Assembly: GCA_002490775.1 (NCBI GenBank)
Contig: DKUR01000056.1
Span: 1-53,402, forward strand
Direction of reading: 5' to 3'
Origin: Lachnospiraceae bacterium UBA7199
GTDB taxonomy: Bacteria > Bacillota > Clostridia > Lachnospirales > Lachnospiraceae
Length of the DNA stretch: 53,402 nt
This document shows positions 9,520 through 18,184 of the stretch, piece after piece. Within the stretch, counting starts at the first letter, position 1. Each line of letters starts with the position of its first letter. Below the pieces are notes generated by a model. It did no database searches, had not been told where the DNA came from, and saw only the letters and a list, made by a program, of their open reading frames with translations. Position numbers and translations under genes: made by a program.

Positions 9520-10458
9520 ATGGAAAAGAAATTTATTTCTATCGTAATATATCTTCATAACGCGGCAGCATATTTGAAATTCTTTTTGGACACAATTCTT
9601 CCAGTGTATGAAGAAAATTTTGAACAGTTTGAACTGGTATGTGTGGATGATGCCTGCAGCGACGAGACTGTAGAGGTATTAAAAAACTATGTGGAAACAA
9701 AAACGCTAAAGGCAATGGTCAGCGTGGTGCACATGGGATTTTTTCATGGGCTGGAGGGTGCCATGAATGCAGGGCGGGATATTGCAATCGGGGATTTTGT
9801 GTATGAATTTGATGATATTTTTGTGGACTATGAGCCGGAAGTAATCATGGAGGTATACCACAAACTGATTGAAGGGAATGATATAGTAGCCGCCAGCAGC
9901 AAGGGGAAGCTGCGTTTGACATCACGCGTCTTTTATTCCCTTTATAACAGAACAAGCAGGGGGAAAGGAAAGATTGGGCCGGAGACTTTCAGGATCGTGT
10001 CCCGGCGGGCAATCAATAGAATTAAGTCGGTAGGTCAGTATATTCCTTACAGGAAAGCTGTTTATATGAACTGCGGGCTAAATACTGCAACCATTTGTTA
10101 TAATAGTAAAGATGTAAATGTAAGAATAAAGAATAAGACAGTGGCATCAGAGAGGACTACGCTGGCACTGGATTCCTTTATTTATTTTACCAATGCGCTG
10201 GAGCGTATATCTGCTATTGTCTGTGGGATATTTTTACTGATCACTGTGGGGATGGGAATTTATATTGCTTCTGATATATTGAAAGGCACCAGTACGGTAG
10301 AAGGGTGGCTTTCTACTATGAGCTTTCTGGCGTTTGGCTTTTTTGGTGTGTTTGCGCTTCTTACGATTATATTAAAATATTTATCTGTAACGTTAAACTT
10401 AATTTTCAGACAGCAGAGATATCTGGTTTCAGATATAGAAAAGGTGGTAAAAAATTGA
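9520..10458 (+). CDS. GT2 glycosyltransferase with C-terminal membrane helices (GtrB/DPM1-like)
   Basis: A 312-aa protein with an N-terminal GT-A domain (SIVIYLHNAA, then CVDDACSDET, then EFDDIF as the metal-binding acidic motif near residue 104) and two membrane helices at about 230-252 and 266-288. This architecture matches polyprenyl-phosphate sugar synthases such as GtrB, which load a sugar onto undecaprenyl phosphate for use outside the cell. The GT-C-like enzymes encoded upstream would be natural consumers of that donor. Its stop codon overlaps the TTG start of the next GT2 gene. Confidence 0.8.
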   Translation: MEKKFISIVIYLHNAAAYLKFFLDTILPVYEENFEQFELVCVDDACSDETVEVLKNYVETKTLKAMVSVVHMGFFHGLEGAMNAGRDIAIGDFVYEFDDIFVDYEPEVIMEVYHKLIEGNDIVAASSKGKLRLTSRVFYSLYNRTSRGKGKIGPETFRIVSRRAINRIKSVGQYIPYRKAVYMNCGLNTATICYNSKDVNVRIKNKTVASERTTLALDSFIYFTNALERISAIVCGIFLLITVGMGIYIASDILKGTSTVEGWLSTMSFLAFGFFGVFALLTIILKYLSVTLNLIFRQQRYLVSDIEKVVKN

Positions 10459-11207
10459 GCAGAGAAAAATTAACCATTCATTTGTTGTTTCCAGTGTTAA
10501 ATGAGCGCTTAAGGCTGCAAAGCGGAATTGACCGGACAATGAGCTATCTGAAGGAAAATGTTTCTATTCCTTATCAGGTTACGATCTTAGATAACGGTTC
10601 CGAGGATGAAACGCCCCAGATCGGCATGGCGCTGGCAGAAAAATATCCAGAGGTTTCCTACGTAAGAGTGGGAGAGCGGGGAGTGGGTGTTGCTTTTCGC
10701 AAAGGGATTGAAATGAACGAATGTGCGCTGGTTGGTTATATGGATATTGACTTATCTACAGACATTAAATATTTGGGGCGCACCATCAAGCTGTTTCAGG
10801 AAAGGAAAGAGCTTGAATATGTAAATGGAAGCAGATTTGCTAAAGAATCTGATACAAAGGGACGAAAATGGTACCGCAAAATTACTTCTATGGGGCTTGT
10901 CTTTTTATTGAAGGCAGTTTTTCATATGAAAGCAACGGATGCGGTCTGCGGATTTACTTTTTTGCGTAAAGAAACGGCAGAAAGGCTGGTTAAGGCATGC
11001 GGCAATGATAATGGCTGGTTTTATACCATAGAATTTCTACTTCGGGCCGAGCGGATGGGGGTTGTGATCTATGATATGCCGGTGGAATGGCAGGAGGATT
11101 ACAATACTACCGTAAAAGTGTGGAAGACCATTAAAAATTATTTAGTGCAGATCTACAAGCTGCGAAAGACCTTTAAGGAAGAAGAAAAGAACAAAGATGT
11201 AAAGTAG
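10455..11207 (+). CDS. GT2 family glycosyltransferase (TTG start)
   Basis: A 250-aa soluble GT-A enzyme. The reading frame is open further upstream, but the preceding gene covers that part and the family fold begins at IHLLFPVLNE. I therefore place the start at the TTG at 10455: it has AAGGTGG (10441-10447) seven bases upstream and overlaps the TGA of the previous gene (TTGA). Motifs are ILDNGSEDET and YMDIDLS (acidic metal site) and a VCGFTFL loop, as in DPM1/GtrB-type transferases. With the 9520 gene it forms a tandem pair, so both may make lipid-linked sugar donors. Confidence 0.8.
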   Translation: MSREKLTIHLLFPVLNERLRLQSGIDRTMSYLKENVSIPYQVTILDNGSEDETPQIGMALAEKYPEVSYVRVGERGVGVAFRKGIEMNECALVGYMDIDLSTDIKYLGRTIKLFQERKELEYVNGSRFAKESDTKGRKWYRKITSMGLVFLLKAVFHMKATDAVCGFTFLRKETAERLVKACGNDNGWFYTIEFLLRAERMGVVIYDMPVEWQEDYNTTVKVWKTIKNYLVQIYKLRKTFKEEEKNKDVK

Positions 11208-11223
11208 GGAGAATGGAGAAAAA

Positions 11224-12324
11224 ATGCTGAAAAGGATAGATTTATCAAGAGATTTTAGGAAACATAAAAAAGAGTATTTAGAGGCGATAGAAGCAGTTTG
11301 TGAAGAGACGGCTTTTTCGGGCGGCAGGTTTGCCGACCAGTTTGATAAAGAGTTTGCGGACTTTTGTGGCGTTCCTTATGCAGCGGGGGTTAACAATGGA
11401 ACCAGTGCGCTGCATTGTGCGATGATGGCTCTTGGAATTGGCCCGGGAGATGAGGTGATCGTGCCAGCCAATACCTACATAGCAACAGCCTGGGGTGTTA
11501 CCTATACGGGTGCAGTTCCGGTATTTGTAGATTGTACAAAAGACACTTGGGAGATAGATCCGGATAAGATTGAAGAAAAGATTACAGACAGGACGAAAGC
11601 GATTTTGGGGGTACATTTATATGGACAGCCCTTTGAATTTGGAAAGGTAAAAGAAATTGCGGATAAATATGGTTTATATGTGGTAGAGGACTGTGCCCAG
11701 GCTCATGGAGCGTGCTACCAGGGAAAAATGGTAGGAAGTTTAGGAGAATTAGGGTGTTTTAGCTTTTATCCCGGAAAGAATTTGTATGCTTTTGGTGAGG
11801 GCGGCAGCGTTACCTGTTATAAGAAAGCGTATTATGATGCAATCACTACCATAAAAAATCAAGGCTGTCAGGTAAGATATTACCATGATGTGGTGGGATA
11901 TAATTATCGTCTGGAAGGGATTCAGGGTGCAGTTTTAAGCGTAAGTTTAGGTTTCCTGCCGGAATGGACGCATAAGCGCAGGCAGATTGGAAAACGCTAT
12001 ATCAGTGAAATTAAAAATCCATTGATTACAATGCAGGCACATCCGGAAAATACAGATCCGGTTTATCATTTATTTGTAATTACCGTGGAAAATCCAGATG
12101 ATTTTATTGCGTATATGGACAGAAAAGGGATGGAATGTAATAAACACTATCCGGTGCCCTGCCATCTACAGAAAGCATATGCGGATTTGGGCTACAAGGA
12201 AGGAGACTGTCCTAATGCAGAATACCTGGCGGGGCATTGCGTGACACTTCCTTTGTTCCCTGAAATGACAGAAGAAGAAATTGGGATGGTAATTGATGCA
12301 TGTAATGCATATACTTTTAGCTGA
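11224..12324 (+). CDS. DegT/DnrJ/EryC1/StrS sugar aminotransferase
   Basis: A 366-aa PLP-dependent enzyme of full family length. Visible signatures are NNGTSALH, GDEVIVPANTY, VVEDCAQAHGA (Asp contacting the PLP ring nitrogen), and FYPGKNLYAFGEGG with the Schiff-base lysine at Lys185. These enzymes transfer an amino group, usually from glutamate, to a keto sugar bound to a nucleotide. The product would be an amino sugar, which could be the site acylated by the FkbH/ACP module immediately downstream. The gap of 16 bases from the preceding GT2 gene indicates one operon. Confidence 0.9.
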   Translation: MLKRIDLSRDFRKHKKEYLEAIEAVCEETAFSGGRFADQFDKEFADFCGVPYAAGVNNGTSALHCAMMALGIGPGDEVIVPANTYIATAWGVTYTGAVPVFVDCTKDTWEIDPDKIEEKITDRTKAILGVHLYGQPFEFGKVKEIADKYGLYVVEDCAQAHGACYQGKMVGSLGELGCFSFYPGKNLYAFGEGGSVTCYKKAYYDAITTIKNQGCQVRYYHDVVGYNYRLEGIQGAVLSVSLGFLPEWTHKRRQIGKRYISEIKNPLITMQAHPENTDPVYHLFVITVENPDDFIAYMDRKGMECNKHYPVPCHLQKAYADLGYKEGDCPNAEYLAGHCVTLPLFPEMTEEEIGMVIDACNAYTFS

Positions 12325-12404
12325 ACTGATATGATAAAGACATAGACAAACTTAGAGGAGAGGTGTTAGAATAAAAGAACTGATGTATAGGCAAAGAGAG
12401 GAAT

Positions 12405-14231
12405 ATGATTTTGCGGGAATTGGAATATCCATTTGACAGTGATTATATTTTAAAGAAATCCAAACGCATCCGTCGGGAACTGCTTGAGGGCAGAGGAGCC
12501 GGAGCGGATGGAAAACAGTTTTTAAAGAAAAAAATAGCTGTCCTTGGAGGCAGTACTACCCATGATATTATCCGTATTTTGGATTTGTTTTTATTAGACC
12601 AGGGGATTGAAGCAGAATTTTATGAATCCGAATACGCGCAGTATTGGCAGGATGCCATGTTTGACAATCCAGAACTTAGAGAATTTGCACCTGATCTGAT
12701 TTATATTCATACCACCAGCCGGAACATTACCATGTATCCGGCTTTTGATGATGGAAGAGAGCAGGTCGTGGACAAGCTGAAAAGTCAATACCGGCACTTT
12801 GAAGCAATGTGGGAGAAGCTGGCGGCAGTTTATCATTGTCCTATTATTCAGAATAATTTTGAATATCCCGGATACCGCCTTTTGGGAAATAGGGAAGCAG
12901 TAGATTTTCATGGTAAAATTGCTTTTATAAATAAGTTAAATTTGATGTTTGCAGAGTATGCGAAAACTCATGGAAATTTTTATTTACATGATATTAATTA
13001 TGCAGCGGCTTCTTATGGATTGGACAAATGGGCGGATTCCTCCTATTGGCATATGTATAAGTATGCCATGAGTATGCAGGCAATTCCCGAATTTTCTTAC
13101 AATTTATGCCACATGATCAAGGCTGTTTTTGGCAAAAATAAAAAAGCGCTGGTATTGGATCTGGATAATACCCTATGGGGCGGCATTGTGGGAGATGACG
13201 GACCGGAAAATCTTGAGCTTGGCCAGGAAACTCCTATGGGGCAGGTTTATCAGGAGTTTCAGTCTTATATCAAGGCTCATAAAGATTTGGGAATTTTGCT
13301 GAACGTGAATTCCAAAAATGATGAAGAAAATGCCATTGCAGGTTTACAGCATCCGGACGGAGTGCTTAAGCCGGATGATTTTATTGTGATCAAAGCAAAC
13401 TGGGAGCCCAAAAGCCAGAACATGGCAGAGATTGCGTCTATTCTTAACATTGGAAAGGATGCACTTGTTTTTGTGGATGATAATCCCAGAGAGCGGGAAA
13501 TTGTGAGAATGCAGATTCCCGAGGCGGCAGTTCCAGAGATCACAAAAGGCGAAGAGCTTGCACCTGATAAGTTTATAAAGATTTTAGATAAGAATGGCTA
13601 TTTTGAAGTGATTAGTCTTTCTGAGGACGATAAAAAACGAAATGAAATGTATAAGGCAAATGCCCTTAGAAAAAGTCAGGAAGAAAGTTTTGGAGATTAC
13701 AGGGAGTTTTTGAAATCGCTGGAGATGAAGGCAGTGATTAAAAACTTTGATCCGGTACATTTTTCAAGGATTGCCCAGCTTACCAACAAAAGCAATCAGT
13801 TTAATTTAACCACCAAACGCTTTACCCAGGCGGAAATTGAACAGATTGCACAAGATTCTGCGTATATTACTTTGTATGGGAGACTTACCGATAAATTTGG
13901 AGATAATGGAGTGGTATCTCTGGTGATTGGGCGGATAGAAGGAAAAGTGCTTTACGTAGAATTATGGCTGATGAGCTGCCGGGTGCTGAAACGGGATATG
14001 GAATTTGCCATGATGGATGCGCTGGTGGAAGCAGGCCGGGAAAAGGGAATTTCCCGGATTATGGGGTATTACTATCCTACACCTAAAAATGCTATGGTTA
14101 AAAATTTTTATGAAATACAGGGATTTACTAAGGTGGAAGAGGATGCAGAAGGTAATACGGTATGGCAGTTTGAGATAAAAGATGATTATAAAAAGAAAAA
14201 TGATGTGATTTTGGTAGATGGATGTGTGTGA
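12405..14231 (+). CDS. FkbH-like HAD protein (acyl-ACP-forming), with N-terminal SGNH-like and C-terminal GNAT-like parts
   Basis: A 608-aa protein of the HAD-IIIC/FkbH family. Residues about 40-230 form an SGNH-like N-terminal part with the block-I-like LGGSTTHD. The HAD core follows with LVLDLDNTLWGG near residues 250-261 (the two catalytic Asp) and VFVDDNPRERE. The last 150 residues look like a GNAT acyltransferase fold. FkbH proteins of polyketide pathways take a glyceryl group from 1,3-bisphosphoglycerate and load it on an acyl carrier protein after dephosphorylation. The next gene is indeed an acyl carrier protein. Start chosen at 12405 with AGAGAGGA just upstream. The 80-base gap from the DegT gene contains a second purine-rich site (AGAGGAGAGG) but no credible gene. 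Confidence 0.85.
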   Translation: MILRELEYPFDSDYILKKSKRIRRELLEGRGAGADGKQFLKKKIAVLGGSTTHDIIRILDLFLLDQGIEAEFYESEYAQYWQDAMFDNPELREFAPDLIYIHTTSRNITMYPAFDDGREQVVDKLKSQYRHFEAMWEKLAAVYHCPIIQNNFEYPGYRLLGNREAVDFHGKIAFINKLNLMFAEYAKTHGNFYLHDINYAAASYGLDKWADSSYWHMYKYAMSMQAIPEFSYNLCHMIKAVFGKNKKALVLDLDNTLWGGIVGDDGPENLELGQETPMGQVYQEFQSYIKAHKDLGILLNVNSKNDEENAIAGLQHPDGVLKPDDFIVIKANWEPKSQNMAEIASILNIGKDALVFVDDNPREREIVRMQIPEAAVPEITKGEELAPDKFIKILDKNGYFEVISLSEDDKKRNEMYKANALRKSQEESFGDYREFLKSLEMKAVIKNFDPVHFSRIAQLTNKSNQFNLTTKRFTQAEIEQIAQDSAYITLYGRLTDKFGDNGVVSLVIGRIEGKVLYVELWLMSCRVLKRDMEFAMMDALVEAGREKGISRIMGYYYPTPKNAMVKNFYEIQGFTKVEEDAEGNTVWQFEIKDDYKKKNDVILVDGCV

Positions 14232-14294
14232 GAATCTTCCGGCAACGGTATCATTCATTAGAAAAAATATAAGTAAGAAAGGATGGAAGGAAAA

Positions 14295-14534
14295 ATGACA
14301 AGGGAAGAAGTGTATGTAACTTTAAATGAGGTGTTTCGGGATGTGTTTGATGATGAGAGCATTGAAGTGAATGATGAGACAACCTCTGAGGATATTGAGG
14401 ATTGGGATTCATTAGAGCATATTAATTTAATTGCCGCAGTGGAGCAGGAATTTGGCATGAAATTTAACATGGGGCAGGTAGTCACCATGAAAAATGTAGG
14501 AGAAATGGTGGATATCATTTTAAGTCAGATTTAA
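14295..14534 (+). CDS. acyl carrier protein
   Basis: A 79-aa, strongly acidic protein with the phosphopantetheine attachment motif DWDSLEHINL; the modified serine is Ser39. The helix pattern and length fit a stand-alone carrier protein. In-frame ATGs exist at 14283 and 14295; GGAAGG lies just before 14295, which is preferred. Placed 63 bases after the FkbH-like gene, it is the expected acceptor of the glyceryl or related acyl group, which a GNAT or MBOAT enzyme would then pass to a sugar. Its last four bases overlap the end of the antisense VOC gene. Confidence 0.9.
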   Translation: MTREEVYVTLNEVFRDVFDDESIEVNDETTSEDIEDWDSLEHINLIAAVEQEFGMKFNMGQVVTMKNVGEMVDIILSQI

Positions 14535-14932
14535 GGTTTTTTTAAAAGCTCTATCATGCCAAGCTTTGGGCTTATCAGGAACACTACCGGAAGGGAATTG
14601 ATGGCAGGTGCGGGAGTGGGGAGATCAATTGCAGTATATCCCTCTTTTTGTAGTCTTGCAAAATCTTCCTCAAAATGTTCTGATTCATAGCAAATATGGT
14701 AGGGGCTGTTTTTGTATTTTTTAAGGAGGCTGGCTACTACGGAGGTATCATCCGTGGGGGAGACCAGTTCTATGGTATATCCGTCTTTTTCCAGAAAACA
14801 AATATCAATTTTGCGGTAGTCATCATAGGTGATATCCTGGGTTAGGGTAAACCCAAGGTGTTCAAACTCCTTTACTGCCGCATTTATTTTTTTGACTAAA
14901 TAGCCAATATGGTGTATTTTTAAAGTATTCAT
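14531..14932 (-). CDS. VOC-family (glyoxalase/epimerase-like) protein, antisense within the acyl module
   Basis: A 133-aa protein with the two-module beta-alpha-beta-beta-beta pattern of vicinal oxygen chelate proteins, resembling methylmalonyl-CoA epimerase. HHIGYLV starts the first module (His metal ligand), TIELVSP ends it, HICYE starts the second, and GMIELL supplies the final Glu. AAAGGAG stands upstream of its ATG. It is encoded on the minus strand and converges with the carrier protein gene, overlapping its stop by four bases. VOC proteins also accompany FkbH genes in sugar-acylation clusters, as far as I recall. A role in epimerising or rearranging the acyl-ACP is plausible but unproven. 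Confidence 0.8.
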   Translation of the reverse strand: MNTLKIHHIGYLVKKINAAVKEFEHLGFTLTQDITYDDYRKIDICFLEKDGYTIELVSPTDDTSVVASLLKKYKNSPYHICYESEHFEEDFARLQKEGYTAIDLPTPAPAINSLPVVFLISPKLGMIELLKKP

Positions 14933-14999
14933 GTGAATCTCCTTTTGGATTTTTAAGAATAGCTCAATGCATTTATTAGTTTAAGAAAGGGTTCCGCTT

Positions 15000-16610
15000 A
15001 TGGGAGCTACATTTACATCCTTTTATTTTTTATGCTTTTATGTGTGCCTGCTTTTTTTATATTATCTTGTACCTAAGAAGGTACAATGGTGTGTGCTTCT
15101 TTTTTCAAGTATAGCATATTATCTGCTTTCTGGAAATGGAATACTTATTTTATATCCTCTTGTTTCCTGCTTATCTGCTTATATTGGAACCCGGTTGATG
15201 GGGGATGAGAAAGGCGCGGGGCAAAGCGCAAAGGTTGGAAAGAACCGTGAAAATGGTGGAAGCCAAAAGCCTGGAGAAAATAAAATTTCCGGCAGCAGGA
15301 GAAAAGCAGCGCTTGTTATGGTTATTGTTTTGCAGATTGGCATTTTATTTTTACTGAAATATGTGAACTTTGGGATTAATACCATAAACGGACTTTCAAT
15401 GCTTTTTGGAGGGCAGAAGGATGTGATCACCGGCTTTCATTTTATGGTGCCGCTTGGGATTTCCTTTTATACCTTTTCCATTCTTGGATATGTGATAGAT
15501 GTATATAATGGCATTGCGGTTCCCCAGAAAAATTTTTTTAAGCTTGCACTGTATGGAATGTATTTTCCGGTTATTTTATCAGGGCCGATCATACGCTACC
15601 GGGAGGATGGGGAGCAGTTTTTCGGGCCTCATGTGTTTGATTATAAACAGGTGACTTTTGGAATGCAGCGTATGCTTTGGGGATTTTTTAAGACGCTGGT
15701 AATTTCCGAGAGAATGAATCTGGTGGTAAGTACGGTTTACGGAAGCTATGAGCAATTTGGCGGGGGTTATCTATGGCTTGCAACAATCTGTTTTGCTTTT
15801 CAGCTTTATACGAATTTTTCCGGCAGCATGGACATTGTGCTTGGTATGTCCCAGACTTTTGGGCTGAAAATGCCGGAAAATTTTCAAACGCCATATTTTT
15901 CAAAAAATATTTCAGAATATTGGAGAAGATGGCATATTACCCTTGGTGTATGGATGAAGGAGTATGTTTTTTATCCGCTGCTTCGGACAAGCGCTTTTAC
16001 GAAGTTTGGAAAAAACATGAAGCAGCGTTTTGGAAAAAAGCGGGGAAAACAGCTTACCACTTTTCTTGCCATGTTTATTTTATGGTTTACGGTGGGAATA
16101 TGGCATGGCGGTGATTGGAAGTATGTGATTGGTTCCGGTCTGCTGCATTGGTTTTATATTGTGATGGGCGAATTATTAATGCCTTTCTTTCAAAAGTTTA
16201 TGGAAAAGTGTCATATAAATCCTAAGAGCAGATGGGTGGATGGGTTTAGGATTTTAAGAACCTTTTTCCTTGTAAATATAGGGTTTGTGTTCTTTCGGGC
16301 GGACAACGTGGGAATGGCGCTTTCCATGTTAAAAAGTATGTTTACTTCTGTTCATCTGGGGGGAATTTTGAATGGAATTTTTATGTTGGGGCTTGATTGG
16401 ATAGAAATGACCATTGCAGTGGTTTCACTGGTAATTTTACTGGTAATTTCTATTTTACAGGAAAAAGGAATTCATATCAGGGAAAGCATCAGTCAAAGAA
16501 AGCTTCCCGTCAGGTGGATGATCTGGTATGCACTTTTGTTTTATACGATACTGCTTGGATATTATGGGCCGGGATATAGTGCAGCAGAATTTATTTATCA
16601 GGGATTTTGA
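15000..16610 (+). CDS. MBOAT-family O-acyltransferase (AlgI/DltB-like)
   Basis: A 536-aa protein with about eleven membrane segments. The MBOAT signatures YWRRWHITLG and WHGGDW are present, the latter with the catalytic histidine at His369, and FRADN follows. MBOAT enzymes such as DltB and AlgI pass acyl groups across the membrane to sugars outside. The position after the FkbH-like and ACP genes suggests that the carrier-bound acyl group is its substrate, as D-alanyl-DltC is for DltB. Odd feature: a charged, Gly/Lys-rich loop at about residues 66-105 between early helices. It lies 14 bases before the flippase gene. Confidence 0.88.
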   Translation: MGATFTSFYFLCFYVCLLFLYYLVPKKVQWCVLLFSSIAYYLLSGNGILILYPLVSCLSAYIGTRLMGDEKGAGQSAKVGKNRENGGSQKPGENKISGSRRKAALVMVIVLQIGILFLLKYVNFGINTINGLSMLFGGQKDVITGFHFMVPLGISFYTFSILGYVIDVYNGIAVPQKNFFKLALYGMYFPVILSGPIIRYREDGEQFFGPHVFDYKQVTFGMQRMLWGFFKTLVISERMNLVVSTVYGSYEQFGGGYLWLATICFAFQLYTNFSGSMDIVLGMSQTFGLKMPENFQTPYFSKNISEYWRRWHITLGVWMKEYVFYPLLRTSAFTKFGKNMKQRFGKKRGKQLTTFLAMFILWFTVGIWHGGDWKYVIGSGLLHWFYIVMGELLMPFFQKFMEKCHINPKSRWVDGFRILRTFFLVNIGFVFFRADNVGMALSMLKSMFTSVHLGGILNGIFMLGLDWIEMTIAVVSLVILLVISILQEKGIHIRESISQRKLPVRWMIWYALLFYTILLGYYGPGYSAAEFIYQGF

Positions 16611-16624
16611 GAAAGGCATAGAAA

Positions 16625-18184
16625 ATGAGAATTAAAAACTCCATTGTAAATTTAATCTATATCTGGGGCTCAGCGCTTTTGATTGCAGTGCTTAGTCTGG
16701 TGACGAGACGTCTGTTTCTGGATTCCCTGAAAATAGATTACCTGGGATATGATGGCCTGTTTTCTTCTATTTTTTCCTTTTTAACTCTTTCTGAAATGGG
16801 AATTGCGGGCATTATCACTTATCATATGTACAGTGAGATTGCAGCAGAAAATAAAGAGCAGATCTGCAGGCTTCTTTACATGTATAAACTGATCTATAAA
16901 GTGGTGGGAGCTTTTGTTCTGGCAGCGGGAATTGTGGTCAGTTTTTTTCTTCCGGTGATCTTAAAAGATAATACGGAGAGCTGGAAATTCATCTATACCA
17001 TTTATTTTTTGCAGCTTTTTGCCACCCTTTGCACCTATTTTTTTGCATACCGCAGAATCCTTTTTGTTACTCATCAGAAAATATATTTCTGCACGATGGT
17101 GGACACGATCATGACTATTATTTCCACCTGCTGTAAAATAGCAGTGCTGGTGGTTTTGAAAAATTATATTGCCTATTTGCTTGTAGCTATTTTGAACAAT
17201 GTAATTTCTAATCTGATCATTGCATGGCAGTCGAAAAAAAGTTTTCCTGATATTGTGAAGACAAAGGTGACAAAAGAAGACTTTAAGAAATTAAACCTTT
17301 GGTATGATGTAAAAAACATGATGGCGACTAAAATTGCAGGTACCATTTACGGGAGTTCTGACAGTATCATTATTACAGCAGTTTTGGGCGTTGGCACGGT
17401 TGGTCTGGTAAACAATTATCAGATGATTTCATCCAAAATTCAGGAGTTTATTCTTTCGATTTTTCAGGCTTTGCAGGCCAGTATTGGAAATATGGTTTAT
17501 GATAAGGATAAGGACAGGGAGAAAGGGATTGATTTCTTCTATGCATTAGATCTGGTGGGATTTTATCTGGGACTGACGGCGGCAGTGGGAATGGTAGTCG
17601 TGGGACAGGATTTTATTTTGGTGTGGCTGAAAAATAAGGATTTTCAGCTGCCATTTTTGTTTTTATTCCTGCTGTCTTTCAATGTGTTCGTGTCCATCTG
17701 CAATAATCCAATGAATTATTTTAGAAATACACTGGGGCATTTTGAAAGTGACAGAAATTATATGATTGCGGCGGCGGTAGTAAATGTGGTATTTACCCTT
17801 CTGCTTGCACTGCCTATGGGAGTGGCGGGAGTCATGGTAGGAACGGTGGCAGGGCATCTTTTGATTTTCATGGGAAGAACGGTAGTAGTTTATAAGCATT
17901 ATACAAAAAAGTCTCCAGTGGAGTATTATATCCGTTTTGTGATCCGTCTGTGTATATTTGCCTGCATTTCGCTGGGAACTGCAGCTTTGGCAAATTTGAT
18001 TGGTATTGGCGGGATAGCAGGTGTTTTAATCAAGGGAATAATCAGTGTATTGGCTTCTGGTGTGGCATTTTTGATATATAGTTTTAGGCGGGAAGAGTTT
18101 CAGGTACTATTGTCTTACGGAAAGACAGTGGTTTTAATGGTAATAAGAAAGGAAAAAAATGATGCAACAGGCAAAAAAGAATGA
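16625..18184 (+). CDS. oligosaccharide flippase (Wzx/MATE-like)
   Basis: A 519-aa protein with 12-14 membrane helices, fitting the polysaccharide biosynthesis/MVF family. It opens with IVNLIYIWGSALLIAVLSLV and a conserved basic RRLFLDSL loop, typical of the transporters in Gram-positive capsule loci. Its role is to flip undecaprenyl-diphosphate-linked repeat units to the outer face. Its 3' end overlaps the next gene by 26 bases, so the two are translated together. The presence of a flippase alongside the ABC exporter at 34422-36868 implies two export routes. Confidence 0.87.
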   Translation: MRIKNSIVNLIYIWGSALLIAVLSLVTRRLFLDSLKIDYLGYDGLFSSIFSFLTLSEMGIAGIITYHMYSEIAAENKEQICRLLYMYKLIYKVVGAFVLAAGIVVSFFLPVILKDNTESWKFIYTIYFLQLFATLCTYFFAYRRILFVTHQKIYFCTMVDTIMTIISTCCKIAVLVVLKNYIAYLLVAILNNVISNLIIAWQSKKSFPDIVKTKVTKEDFKKLNLWYDVKNMMATKIAGTIYGSSDSIIITAVLGVGTVGLVNNYQMISSKIQEFILSIFQALQASIGNMVYDKDKDREKGIDFFYALDLVGFYLGLTAAVGMVVVGQDFILVWLKNKDFQLPFLFLFLLSFNVFVSICNNPMNYFRNTLGHFESDRNYMIAAAVVNVVFTLLLALPMGVAGVMVGTVAGHLLIFMGRTVVVYKHYTKKSPVEYYIRFVIRLCIFACISLGTAALANLIGIGGIAGVLIKGIISVLASGVAFLIYSFRREEFQVLLSYGKTVVLMVIRKEKNDATGKKE

